From positions 186,001-250,000 of the forward strand of contig JAAEZQ010000002.1 of NCBI GenBank assembly GCA_018222805.1: a stretch of 64,000 nucleotides of DNA, written 5' to 3'. This document shows positions 28,521 to 37,860 of this stretch, one piece after another (within the stretch, counting starts at the first letter, position 1; each line of letters starts with the position of its first letter). Origin of the DNA: Vibrionaceae bacterium. Lineage in GTDB: Bacteria; Pseudomonadota; Gammaproteobacteria; Enterobacterales; Vibrionaceae. The notes beneath the pieces were generated by a model. It saw only the letters and a program-made list of their open reading frames with translations, searched no databases and had not been told where the DNA came from. A program made the translations under genes and the position numbers.

Positions 28521-28562
28521 TCCAAAAAAAATAGCCCCGACATGTTTCACATGCAGGGGCTA
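28521..28562 (-). terminator. Terminator or attenuator between the lipoprotein gene and the GH13 gene
   Basis: On the minus strand TAGCCCC pairs with GGGGCTA, with an inner CATGTG/CACATG-like pairing, and is followed by eight T residues that run directly into the GGAGG of the downstream gene. It may end most transcripts from upstream and let some pass. Confidence 0.7.
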
Positions 28563-28601
28563 ATTAAATAAAAATCAAAATTAAACTAACTTAATAGAAT
28601 A

Positions 28602-29114
28602 TTACTGGCACTTATTTACCATGACATGAAGTGGTTTACCTTCCCCTTCAAACTGGAGGCTCCAGACATATTTCCCGTCTTCTTTAATATCGACTGAAGT
28701 ATCTGTCCCGTAACCACCAAATGTTAATGGCGTTAATTCGCCAACATTCATTCGATTGCCTTTAGCCGTAAACTGAGGGAACCATAACTCTGTTGCATAC
28801 TGCATTTTAAATGAACCTGACTTTTCTTGAGTTACAGCTTGGTAAATATTATTTCCTTTGTAAGAATATTGGCGCTGAGGCACATGTTTCCAGTCAGAAT
28901 CTGCAAAGGTACCAACGACAAATAGCGGTTTCTTAATAGGCCCTTTGTCAGCACCATCAGGGTTATCACAAGCCTGCATGAATGCAATCGCTTCAGCATC
29001 TGACATATTCATAACAGGCTGCATAGCCGTTTCAGGTTCAGAGGTAGATTGACAACCAACTAAAGCAACAAGTAAGGTAGCAGCAAGAGAAGTCTTCATC
29101 ATCTTCATATTCAC
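28602..29114 (-). CDS. Small lipoprotein with a pullulanase-like C-terminal module
   Basis: A 170-residue lipoprotein (lipobox VALVGC21, Gln next, so outer membrane expected). After a linker of about 35 residues comes one domain that aligns by eye with the second C-terminal module of the pullulanase: LFVVGTFADSDW with LYLRGDVTDASW; YSYKGNNIYQ with FSYVANDVYS; GSFKMQYATELW with GTFEMKIASSDW; TPLTFGGYGTDTSVDI with TPLTMESAGGNISITV. This suggests a surface starch-binding protein, though binding is inferred. The start is GTG after AAGGA. It lies between malM and the GH13 lipoprotein gene. Confidence 0.8.
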   Translation of the reverse strand: MNMKMMKTSLAATLLVALVGCQSTSEPETAMQPVMNMSDAEAIAFMQACDNPDGADKGPIKKPLFVVGTFADSDWKHVPQRQYSYKGNNIYQAVTQEKSGSFKMQYATELWFPQFTAKGNRMNVGELTPLTFGGYGTDTSVDIKEDGKYVWSLQFEGEGKPLHVMVNKCQ

Positions 29115-29372
29115 GTTATTCCTTTTTATTTTGTAAAGCTCATAAAACCAGACAAAGATTTATATTAAATCGTACTCATTTGTGAGGTAATGAAAATTTT
29201 ATTCTTCTGAGCTTAATTACTTGGATAGGTATATTTCCCAATCATAAAAATCAGGTTGGTAATTTTGTTTAATTATTACTCTAATAAGTATTAAAAACAA
29301 AGGAATATAAATAAATATGTGAATAAGATAACTGTATGTAGGGGTAAATATTTAAACGTTAATTTATTATTT

Positions 29373-29400
29373 AAAAGGCCAGCATTGCACTGGCCTTTTT
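29373..29400 (-). terminator. malM terminator
   Basis: AAAAGGCCAG pairs with CTGGCCTTTT just after the malM stop; T residues lie on both strands. Confidence 0.85.
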
Positions 29401-29407
29401 TATTCGA

Positions 29408-30217
29408 TTATTTTTTATTTACAGCTTTAACAAATACATCTTGTGCACCTTCTATACCTAGCTCTTTCGCTTCATCGAGTAAGGTTAAGGCTTTTGGAAT
29501 ATTGTCTTCGGCTACCGCTCTTTCAATTGCACGGTGGTAGTAACCGGTTAATTCTGCACCTTCTGGAATATTATCGTTTTTCGCTACAATCTTAGTCGTA
29601 ACAATATCATTCGCGGTTACCGATAAACGAAACTGACCAAGAGGGCTGTGCTTTGCAAATGGATCGGCAATATCTGGCGGCTGAGTATGGCGCGCCTTCG
29701 CATAGGCTTTCGCCGGATGCAGAATCTGAGTACTTCCTTTCAAATCTTCGGAAGTGGTGTAAATCAATACATGAAGGTCATTACCACTCATGTCAGGAAT
29801 AACATTGAGATCAAGTACGAATTTGTCGTTATCCAACATTTTTGCAGGTACGTACTCAAACTTTGAAAAATCTGCGGAGTAAACTGTTTTTCCGGCCGCG
29901 TTAACCACAATTACATTTGGTGCGTAAAATTGAAGGTCTGTGTTAACGAATGTCTCTAGCTGCAAATCGAGACTGCCACGGTTTCCCGGAAGTGCAAATG
30001 CTGCGATGGCACCTGCGCTGTTACCGTCCAGTAGCATTTGGCTTTTATTAGTCAAAGCAAACTCAGTAACCACAGGTACATCAAGCGGTACCCATTGAAT
30101 ATCACCAGACTGGGTGATCACCTGTTGCTGGTCATTAGAAGTCATCTCTACTTGTTCTACAGACGCACAACCAGACGCCAACATGCCCAGCAGTACGGGA
30201 GCAAGCCATTTTCTCAT
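29408..30217 (-). CDS. malM: Maltose operon periplasmic protein MalM
   Basis: A 269-residue MalM-family protein. The lipobox LASGC17 suggests a lipid anchor. The family pattern is visible in WVPLDVPVVTEFALT, RGSLDLQLETFVNTDLQFYAPNVIVVNAAGKTVYSADFSKFEYVPA and the C-terminal DEAKELGIEGAQDVFVKAV. The role of MalM is not settled; it is co-expressed with maltoporin in enterobacteria. Here too it follows lamB on the same strand, 100 bases away, with a hairpin between. It is shorter than E. coli MalM (306). Confidence 0.9.
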   Translation of the reverse strand: MRKWLAPVLLGMLASGCASVEQVEMTSNDQQQVITQSGDIQWVPLDVPVVTEFALTNKSQMLLDGNSAGAIAAFALPGNRGSLDLQLETFVNTDLQFYAPNVIVVNAAGKTVYSADFSKFEYVPAKMLDNDKFVLDLNVIPDMSGNDLHVLIYTTSEDLKGSTQILHPAKAYAKARHTQPPDIADPFAKHSPLGQFRLSVTANDIVTTKIVAKNDNIPEGAELTGYYHRAIERAVAEDNIPKALTLLDEAKELGIEGAQDVFVKAVNKK

Positions 30218-30242
30218 TACTGTCTACCTCGACTTTTTATTG

Positions 30243-30281
30243 TTTTTGAAATAAATACAGCCAGATAGGTTCTGGCTGTAT
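30243..30281 (-). terminator. Hairpin terminator between lamB and malM
   Basis: ATACAGCCAGA pairs with TCTGGCTGTAT, followed by TTATTTC on the minus strand. It probably gives more lamB than malM message. Confidence 0.75.
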
Positions 30282-30317
30282 CATTCTAGGACAATTTAGG
30301 ACTTAATGGTTAGATGA

Positions 30318-31616
<1,299 letters not shown>

Positions 31617-31641
31617 TTATAATTCTGTCTTCCCTGCTCTC

Positions 31642-31680
31642 TCTTAAGGTGAATAAAGGCAGTTTAACTTCACCTTAAGA
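31642..31680. repeat. 12-bp inverted repeat in the lamB leader
   Basis: TCTTAAGGTGAA (31642-31653) and TTCACCTTAAGA (31669-31680) are perfect complements with a 15-base loop, 47 bases upstream of the lamB start. There is no T run. It could be an mRNA hairpin or a protein-binding site. Confidence 0.6.
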
Positions 31681-31737
31681 AAGATAGGTAAGATGGGAAC
31701 GAATCCCCGTTTGTTTCAACAGAATCGAGATTACCCG

Positions 31738-31851
31738 AGGCGTAAAGGGATGACTTCCTCCGCCCTAAACTAAATTAAGGGGGATGAGAGAGGCGTAGAA
31801 AATATACCGAACGGCGTTTCATCTAGCTATATCACGGATATAAGGCGTAGT
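31738..31851 (+). promoter_or_regulatory. MalT-box-like array in the lamB-glgX divergent promoter
   Basis: GGGGATGAGA (31780-31789) matches the MalT box. GGCGTAG-type copies follow at 31791-31798 and 31842-31851, with a weaker one (GAGGCGTAA) near 31738. The consensus box and the first GGCGTAG copy are about ten bases apart in the same direction. Confidence 0.65.
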
Positions 31852-32050
31852 CCGTAAGTATTATTATTTATAGATAGGTACAAAATGATAGGAAGATCAA
31901 GTTTTAAACATAAAAGAGAATAATTAAAGTAATTAAATTACACGAATATTTTATCTTCTTTTGTATTTAAAGCTGTTGACCTTAGTAAGACAAAGTTTTT
32001 AACTTATAGTTTCCTATAGGTAGCAATAATTATTAAATAAAGAATCTCAG

Positions 32051-34033
32051 ATGACGCATTTTCGATCTCGCCCATACCCCTTGGGTGCAACACTGAATAA
32101 AGAAGGCTGTAACTTCTCTATTCATTCGCCCCAGAATAAAGACATAAAACTGGCGTTGTTCTCCGACGATGGTGAGTACACGCTGTACGATCTACCCGGT
32201 GAATACGCCGGTATACGACACACCTTTATTCCAAAAGTTAGGGCAGGACAGAAGTACGGCTATGTTGTCTCCCATAATGATGAAAAGCTGCTCATCTCTG
32301 ACCCTTACGCCAAATCAATAGATAAGGTGCTCCATTACCACCCGCCTTTCTCTGCAAAAAAAAGCTTTGATATGCCCAAATGTGTGGTTATCAAAGATGA
32401 CTTTGATTGGCAGAAAACGGAACACCCGCGTATCCCAAGAGAAGAAATGGTGCTATTTGAGACTCACGTAAAAGGCCTCACCCAGTTAAACCCAAACGTC
32501 GAAGCGGCTAAAAAAGGTCGTTATTTGGGCTTATCCTCTCCTGAGATGCTCGCTTTCTATAAACAACAGAACATTAACACATTGCAGTTGCTACCCGTCG
32601 CAGCGTGTATGCACGAACCGCATCTTTTGCAAATGAAGAAGGTGAACTACTGGGGCTATAACCCTTACCTGTTTATGACTCCGGATCCCCGCTATGCGAA
32701 GAAAGATGCGGTCAACGAGCTAAAAGAGACCATTCGTGAATTGCATAAAAACGGCATAGAAGTCATTCTTGATGTGGTCTATAACCACACCGCTGAAGGC
32801 GGCGAAGGCCCAACGATTTTTAACCTCAAAGCCTTGGATTCACGTTTTTACATTAAGCATGGCACCCACTTTGCTAATTATACCGGGTGCGGTAATACCG
32901 TCGATCTGACTTATCAGCCGGCATTAAACTTAGTTATGGATACACTTCGTTATTGGGTTAGTGAATTCAAAGTAGATGGTTTCCGCTTCGATTTGGCCGC
33001 TACACTTGGTCGTCAGGGAGACAATTACAATCCTGAAGCAGCATTTTTCAAAGCGGTGGCACAAGATCCTATTCTCAGAGAAACGAAGTTGATCGCAGAG
33101 CCTTGGGATATTGGACCTAACGGCTACCAGGTAGGTAACTTCCCTTTTGGCTGGAACGAGTGTAACGATAAGCTTCGTGACATCTCTCGTAGCTTCTGGC
33201 GTGGCGACCAAGGCTACTTAAAAGAGTTTGCGACCCGCCTTATGGGTTCGCGAGATATCTATAGTGCCGCAAACTGGCCTTACAAACTGACTGTCAACTA
33301 CATCACTTACCATGATGGCTTTACACTGCAAGACTTAGTGTCTTACAAACACAAGCATAATGAAGCCAATGGCGAAGAAAACCGCGATGGACACGGCGAT
33401 AACCGCTCAGAGAACTACGGTGTAGAAGGTGAGACGGAAAACCTGATGATCATTGCGACTCGCGAGAAGCAAAAACGCAACCTTATCGCGAGTTTGTTGT
33501 TTTCATTTGGCATTCCTCACGTCCTGACTGCTGACGTGTTGTCTCACACACAAGGAGGAAATAACAATGCCTACTGTCAGGACAACGAAACCAGCTGGCT
33601 AAACTGGGGGCAAACAGAACGCAAGCAACATTTCAAAATCTGGATGTCGCAAATGGTTGCCAACCGCCAAAAATACATGGTGCCGTTTATTCGCTCGTTC
33701 AGTGGTGACAACCGCAATAACAACCGGATTTTCTGGCGACGAACGGATGGCCACTTAATGGAACACGATGACTGGAACCGTCTCAGCTCTGTGGCACTTC
33801 ACCTTGGTATCGGCAAGGACGGGCAAGAGTTGGTGTACTTAATCAACCAAACCAATGCGACTGCGCGCTTTAAGTTGCCAAATGATCGTAAGCAGAATTG
33901 GGTAACGATTTGTGATACCAACGTACGCAACTTAAACCCAGGCCATGCTGAAGGAGAAGTTCTACTTTCACCGACTTCCATGGTGATATTACATTACCAA
34001 CCAAACCGCACAGTTAAACCATCTGCTGAATGA
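32051..34033 (+). CDS. glgX: Glycogen debranching enzyme GlgX
   Basis: A 660-residue GH13 isoamylase-type debranching enzyme that removes alpha-1,6 branches from limit dextrins in the cytoplasm. The N-terminal CBM48-like part begins PYPLGATLNKEGCNFSIHSP. The core has NYWGYNPYLFMTPDPRYA, DVVYNHTAEGG (I), DGFRFDLAATLGR (II), IAEPWDIGPNGYQ (III) and ITYHDGFTLQDLVSY (IV). No signal peptide is present. It is divergent from lamB and shares its promoter region, so maltodextrin control is likely. Confidence 0.94.
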   Translation: MTHFRSRPYPLGATLNKEGCNFSIHSPQNKDIKLALFSDDGEYTLYDLPGEYAGIRHTFIPKVRAGQKYGYVVSHNDEKLLISDPYAKSIDKVLHYHPPFSAKKSFDMPKCVVIKDDFDWQKTEHPRIPREEMVLFETHVKGLTQLNPNVEAAKKGRYLGLSSPEMLAFYKQQNINTLQLLPVAACMHEPHLLQMKKVNYWGYNPYLFMTPDPRYAKKDAVNELKETIRELHKNGIEVILDVVYNHTAEGGEGPTIFNLKALDSRFYIKHGTHFANYTGCGNTVDLTYQPALNLVMDTLRYWVSEFKVDGFRFDLAATLGRQGDNYNPEAAFFKAVAQDPILRETKLIAEPWDIGPNGYQVGNFPFGWNECNDKLRDISRSFWRGDQGYLKEFATRLMGSRDIYSAANWPYKLTVNYITYHDGFTLQDLVSYKHKHNEANGEENRDGHGDNRSENYGVEGETENLMIIATREKQKRNLIASLLFSFGIPHVLTADVLSHTQGGNNNAYCQDNETSWLNWGQTERKQHFKIWMSQMVANRQKYMVPFIRSFSGDNRNNNRIFWRRTDGHLMEHDDWNRLSSVALHLGIGKDGQELVYLINQTNATARFKLPNDRKQNWVTICDTNVRNLNPGHAEGEVLLSPTSMVILHYQPNRTVKPSAE

Positions 34034-34066
34034 TAGTGAGCGCTTCCTTAGGATTGAAATAGAAGC

Positions 34067-34101
34067 AAAAAAGCCGATGCTTTAAATCGCATCGGCTTTT
34101 T
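34067..34101. terminator. Bidirectional terminator between glgX and the LacI-type gene
   Basis: AAAAAGCCGATGC pairs perfectly with GCATCGGCTTTTT around TTTAAATC. Confidence 0.9.
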
Positions 34102-34141
34102 AACTTCTCTCGCTAGGGAACGTTCCCTAGCGAGAGAAGTT
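34102..34141. repeat. Perfect 40-bp palindrome
   Basis: Two 20-base halves are exact complements with no loop, centred at 34121/34122 on GGGAACGTTCCC. It starts one base from the glgX-side terminator and ends four bases before the stop codon of the LacI-type gene. The AACGTT centre resembles LacI-family operators. Confidence 0.95.
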
Positions 34142-34145
34142 CCAT

Positions 34146-35132
34146 CTAGCAAGTTTCACGTTCGATGTTTTGGAAAGTCAGTACCACTTTGCTCATTTCC
34201 TCTCCACGACCTTCAATACGTTCAAGCAGCATTTTGGCCGCATTCTCCCCTGCCTTTTCAAAAGCATAGTTAAATGTAGATAAGCTTGGAATACTAATGC
34301 TCGACAGTTCATCATTACCAACGCCCAGCACACGTACTTGCTCTCCAACCTTTATGCCCATTTCACGCAGAGCCTTAACAGCGCCCACGGCAATACGGTC
34401 CGTCGCACAAAAAAGACCATCAACTTCTGGGTAGGTCTTTATCAACTCTTGCGCTTGCTGGTAACCAGATTCTATGGTGAAGTCTCCCCGAGCATGGACG
34501 ATCAGTGATTGCTGGTGGAAGGCTAAAGCCTGCTCGAGCCCCTGCGAACGCAGTGCATCAACCGCAATGTCATCACCTTGAACGCCGATGAAAGCCACTT
34601 GTTTACAGCCCGCAGCAATCAGTCGGTTGCCCGCTTCAAAACCAACACGTATATCGTCATGAACAACGCTTGGGACATTGTGCAATGAACCATCCTGTCC
34701 TACTAGTACAACAGGTACGTTAGACTGATGAATCGCTTTAATAAGTCGTGTATCTAAGTGCGTTGCATAGAGAATAATCCCTTCCACACGCTTTTGGTTA
34801 AAGATTTGAATGTAATCAATTTCTTTCTCATAAAGCTGGTGTGTATTGGCTAATAGGACGTGCTTGCCAGACTGCTCAATAATCGCTGTTAACCCATCAA
34901 CACCCTGAGAAATAGCATGAGAAGAAACGCGCGGTACGATCACGCCAATAAGATTTGTCTTTTGAGATTTGAGATCCTTGGCAACTTGATTCACTACATA
35001 GCCACACTCTTCCACCGCTTTACGTACTTTCACTTTGGTGGCTTCTTTTACCCCATACTCGTTGTTGATCACGCGAGATACGGTGGATTTCGATACACCA
35101 GCCAAACGCGCAACATCGTGCAAACTTGCCAT
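34146..35132 (-). CDS. scrR: LacI-family repressor, ScrR-like
   Basis: A regulator of about 328 residues. The helix-turn-helix is SLHDVARLAGVSKSTVSRVINNEYGV at residues 3-28, with the hinge VNQVAKDLKSQKTNLIGVIVPRVSS, then a periplasmic-binding-protein-like sensor domain. The sequence, as I recall the Vibrio sucrose repressors, is close to ScrR, and it is divergent from a ScrA-like permease, so sucrose or a related sugar is the likely inducer. The start at 35132 follows TAGGGG; the frame extends 21 codons further without support. Confidence 0.8.
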   Translation of the reverse strand: MASLHDVARLAGVSKSTVSRVINNEYGVKEATKVKVRKAVEECGYVVNQVAKDLKSQKTNLIGVIVPRVSSHAISQGVDGLTAIIEQSGKHVLLANTHQLYEKEIDYIQIFNQKRVEGIILYATHLDTRLIKAIHQSNVPVVLVGQDGSLHNVPSVVHDDIRVGFEAGNRLIAAGCKQVAFIGVQGDDIAVDALRSQGLEQALAFHQQSLIVHARGDFTIESGYQQAQELIKTYPEVDGLFCATDRIAVGAVKALREMGIKVGEQVRVLGVGNDELSSISIPSLSTFNYAFEKAGENAAKMLLERIEGRGEEMSKVVLTFQNIERETC

Positions 35133-35310
35133 ATTGCCCCTATTCCACTTATTTATTGGGATTGTTTGCAGAAAGCTATCTATATCCCTAGTCAATTAAC
35201 GTGATTTTACCCTCGTTAAGCGTCGTTTTGTTAACCAATATGGGGATCACACTCACATATTTCAGTCTTATGCTTTGACCACTTATGAATAATCATCAAA
35301 AATCCATCTT

Positions 35311-35322
35311 GCAAACGTTCCC
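35311..35322. promoter_or_regulatory. Candidate ScrR-type operator upstream of scrA
   Basis: GCAAACGTTCCC shares AACGTTCCC with the centre of the 40-bp palindrome at 34102-34141 and has the AACGTT core of LacI-family operators. It sits midway in the divergent promoter region (35133-35519), which otherwise shows no gene; the minus-strand frame at 35231-35476 is probably not real. Confidence 0.45.
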
Positions 35323-35519
35323 AAAAATACAAAAACGATAAATCAGGTGTTGATATGTACTCAGACCACAAACCTAACCGGGCTTGAGTATTATTAAAGT
35401 CAAACATCCCCTCGATAACGAGTGGTAAAACAGGTGATTCGGTAACAATTATCAATCTGTATATTGGCGATAGCACTTGGATACATTTTAAATTTCAGTA
35501 ATACCAATCGGGGTGTGCA

Positions 35520-36959
35520 ATGAACTATCCAGTCATAGCAAAACAATTACTCGAGCACTTAGGCGGCAAAGATAACCTTCAAGCCCTCGCTCACTGCGCA
35601 ACGCGTCTGCGCCTAGCACTAAAAGATGAAAACAAAGTCAATGAAGAAGCAATAGGCGACTTAGACGGCGTGAAAGGTCAGTTCAAAGTTGCTGGCCAGT
35701 ATCAGATTATTTTTGGTTCTGGCATCGTAAACCAGGTTTACGCCGAAATGGCAAAACAGACAGGCTTAGCCGAAATGTCGACCAACGACGTCGCGTCGGC
35801 GGGTGCCCAGAAACAAAATATCGTTCAACGTGCCGTAAAAGGCCTATCGGATATTTTTGTTCCAATTATTCCGGCGATCGTTGCGGGCGGTTTGCTGATG
35901 GGGCTTTTTAACCTGCTTACCGCACAAGGCTTGTTTATCGAAGGTCAATCGATCATTGAAGCCTACCCGGGCTTAGCTGATTTAGCGAGCATGATCAACA
36001 CATTCGCCAATGCGCCTTTTGTTTATTTACCTGTTTTATTGGCGTTTTCTGCTTCTAGAAATTTTGGTGGCAACCCATTCTTAGGGGCTGCACTTGGCAT
36101 GCTAATGGTTCACCCAGATCTGTTAAATGGTTGGGGCTTTGGCAGCGCATCTGTTTCGGGCACGATCCCAACTTGGAACATTCTGGGTTTAGAGATCCAA
36201 AAAGTAGGATACCAAGGTTCAGTTCTCCCGGTTTTAGTCTCTGCGTTTATTCTGGCAAAAGTTGAGCTCGGTCTGCGTAAAGTGATTCCTTCAGTACTAG
36301 ATAACTTGCTAACACCAATGCTGGCTATCTTTATCACTGGTTTTGTTACTTTCACTCTGGTCGGTCCGTTTACTCGTGACCTTGGCTTTATGCTTGGTGA
36401 CGCTCTGAACTGGCTATACGATTCGGCAGGTTTTGTTGGTGGTGCGCTGTTTGGCTTTATCTACGCTCCGTTTGTTATTACTGGTATGCACCATAGTTTT
36501 ATTGCGATTGAAACTCAGCTACTGGCAGACATCGCAACCACTGGCGGTACATTTATTTTCCCTATTGCTGCCATGTCGAATGTCGCTCAAGGTGCAGCAG
36601 CATTAGCGGTGGGTTTCACAACACGCGATACGAAAATGAAAGGCATCGCTGTTCCATCTGGTATCACTGGACTATTGGGTATTACCGAACCAGCAATGTT
36701 CGGGGTGAACCTGAAGCTTCGCTACCCGTTCATAGCAGCAATCGTAGGCTCAGCCGTTGCGAGTGCGTTTATCACCCTATTTAACGTAAAAGCGCAAGCA
36801 CTTGGTGCAGCAGGCTTACCTGGCATTATCTCTATCTCGCCAGAGAAAATAAGCTACTACGTTATCGGCATGGTTATCTCTTTCATCACTGCATTTGCCC
36901 TTACCGTCGTATTGGGAATGCGTGACAAGGCAAAACAGGGTAAGCAAGCAACCACTTAA
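35520..36959 (+). CDS. scrA: PTS sucrose-type EIIBC permease, ScrA-like
   Basis: A 479-residue permease that imports and phosphorylates a disaccharide. The EIIB domain (residues 1-90) has the phospho-acceptor motif AHCATRLRLAL with Cys26; the EIIC domain follows with FVPIIPAIVAGGLLMG, ITGMHHSFIAIETQLL and the substrate motif GITEPAMFGVNLKL. No EIIA is attached, so it would depend on EIIA-Glc. The length equals my recollection of V. alginolyticus ScrA. GGGGTG precedes the ATG. No scrB or scrK follows. Trehalose-type permeases are the main alternative. Confidence 0.83.
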   Translation: MNYPVIAKQLLEHLGGKDNLQALAHCATRLRLALKDENKVNEEAIGDLDGVKGQFKVAGQYQIIFGSGIVNQVYAEMAKQTGLAEMSTNDVASAGAQKQNIVQRAVKGLSDIFVPIIPAIVAGGLLMGLFNLLTAQGLFIEGQSIIEAYPGLADLASMINTFANAPFVYLPVLLAFSASRNFGGNPFLGAALGMLMVHPDLLNGWGFGSASVSGTIPTWNILGLEIQKVGYQGSVLPVLVSAFILAKVELGLRKVIPSVLDNLLTPMLAIFITGFVTFTLVGPFTRDLGFMLGDALNWLYDSAGFVGGALFGFIYAPFVITGMHHSFIAIETQLLADIATTGGTFIFPIAAMSNVAQGAAALAVGFTTRDTKMKGIAVPSGITGLLGITEPAMFGVNLKLRYPFIAAIVGSAVASAFITLFNVKAQALGAAGLPGIISISPEKISYYVIGMVISFITAFALTVVLGMRDKAKQGKQATT

Positions 36960-37068
36960 TAAATGAGTATCTTTCTTAACCACTGTCCCACCTTTGTTTC
37001 TTGCTCCAGAGAAATGAGAAATTAGAAGAAGATGGAAAACCTCCCCCCTGCCATTAGGTTTTAAAGCC

Positions 37069-37101
37069 AAGCCAGTCAAAACTTTTTGACTGGCTTTTTT
37101 A
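37069..37101 (+). terminator. scrA terminator
   Basis: AAGCCAGTCAAA pairs with TTTGACTGGCTT and is followed by TTTT. Confidence 0.9.
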
Positions 37102-37124
37102 TTTCTTCTGACTGCCTTCTCTTT

Positions 37125-37191
37125 GGTTCATTTGGTGTTGAATACATTAATGAACCTGCGTATATTTATGAACCATTACTTTATATGAACC
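37125..37191 (+). promoter_or_regulatory. Repeated ATGAACC motif upstream of the recombinase-MFS operon
   Basis: ATGAACC occurs at 37150, 37168 and 37185 (18 and 17 bases apart) and as its complement GGTTCAT at 37125. The array lies 25-90 bases before the recombinase start, where a promoter and operator would be. Confidence 0.5.
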
Positions 37192-37215
37192 AAGTTCTAT
37201 ACGAGGCAATCCACA

Positions 37216-37860
37216 ATGACAACCTACCTTTATTCTCGCTATTCGCCTCGAAACCATGCTTACTCCGAGAACCTATCAATTTTGAAAGCGGCTGATCCTA
37301 AAGCACAACATTTTGAAGACAAAACGCATGGCTGCATACCACCAACCGAGCGTGAGTCATTCCAACAATTACTCAATATTATCAAACCTGGCGACACGGT
37401 AATCATTTGGTGGCTAACTGCTTTTGGACGTGACTTCAGTCAGTCACTCAACACCATCGAACTGTTACTCAATAAAAATGTGACACTTAAAACGGTGTGC
37501 GAACCGCTGTGCTTCGAGCCTAACTCGCTCGAGAGCAAAACCATGATCGCACTGCTATCTGGTTACGGAAAAGTGCAAACCCAGCACCGCTTGTTTGCGG
37601 CAGAACAAGGTCGACGTGCGATCAAAGGCGAGCCAGAAAGGTGGAAACAAAAATTCCGAGGTCGCCCTGCAGATAAGGAAAAGCATCAGCAAATCGCGAC
37701 ACTACTGCTTGAGGGTAACACTCTGCAAAGTGTTGCCCAGCAGTGTGAAGTCAGCTTATCGACCGTAAAACGTGTCAAAGCCAAACTGAATGAATTTGAC
37801 GATGAAGGTGGGCTGAGAACACGCGGGAGAGCTGGTCTTTCAAATGGTGAGTCATCATGA
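37216..37860 (+). CDS. Serine recombinase/resolvase family protein
   Basis: A 214-residue protein with an N-terminal resolvase domain, YLYSRYSPRNHAYSENL (Ser10 at the nucleophile position) and later FGRDFSQSLNTIELLL, where resolvases have R-x-x-R-D. The C-terminal part has a helix-turn-helix, GRPADKEKHQQIATLLLEGNTLQSVAQQCEVSLSTVKRV. Several catalytic arginines are not in their usual context, so recombination activity is uncertain and a regulatory role is possible. GAGG precedes the ATG. Its stop overlaps the start of the MFS gene (ATGA). Confidence 0.8.
   Translation: MTTYLYSRYSPRNHAYSENLSILKAADPKAQHFEDKTHGCIPPTERESFQQLLNIIKPGDTVIIWWLTAFGRDFSQSLNTIELLLNKNVTLKTVCEPLCFEPNSLESKTMIALLSGYGKVQTQHRLFAAEQGRRAIKGEPERWKQKFRGRPADKEKHQQIATLLLEGNTLQSVAQQCEVSLSTVKRVKAKLNEFDDEGGLRTRGRAGLSNGESS

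Noticed and set aside
35231-35476. Minus-strand open frame in the scrR-scrA promoter region
   Set aside because: It has no family resemblance and covers the candidate operator and promoter.
37086-37295. Plus-strand open frame overlapping the scrA terminator and recombinase start
   Set aside because: It begins inside a terminator, includes the repeat array and overlaps the better supported recombinase gene.
37216-37860. Mobile element or integron boundary at the recombinase gene
   Set aside because: No terminal repeats, target duplications, attachment sites or other mobility genes were seen around it.
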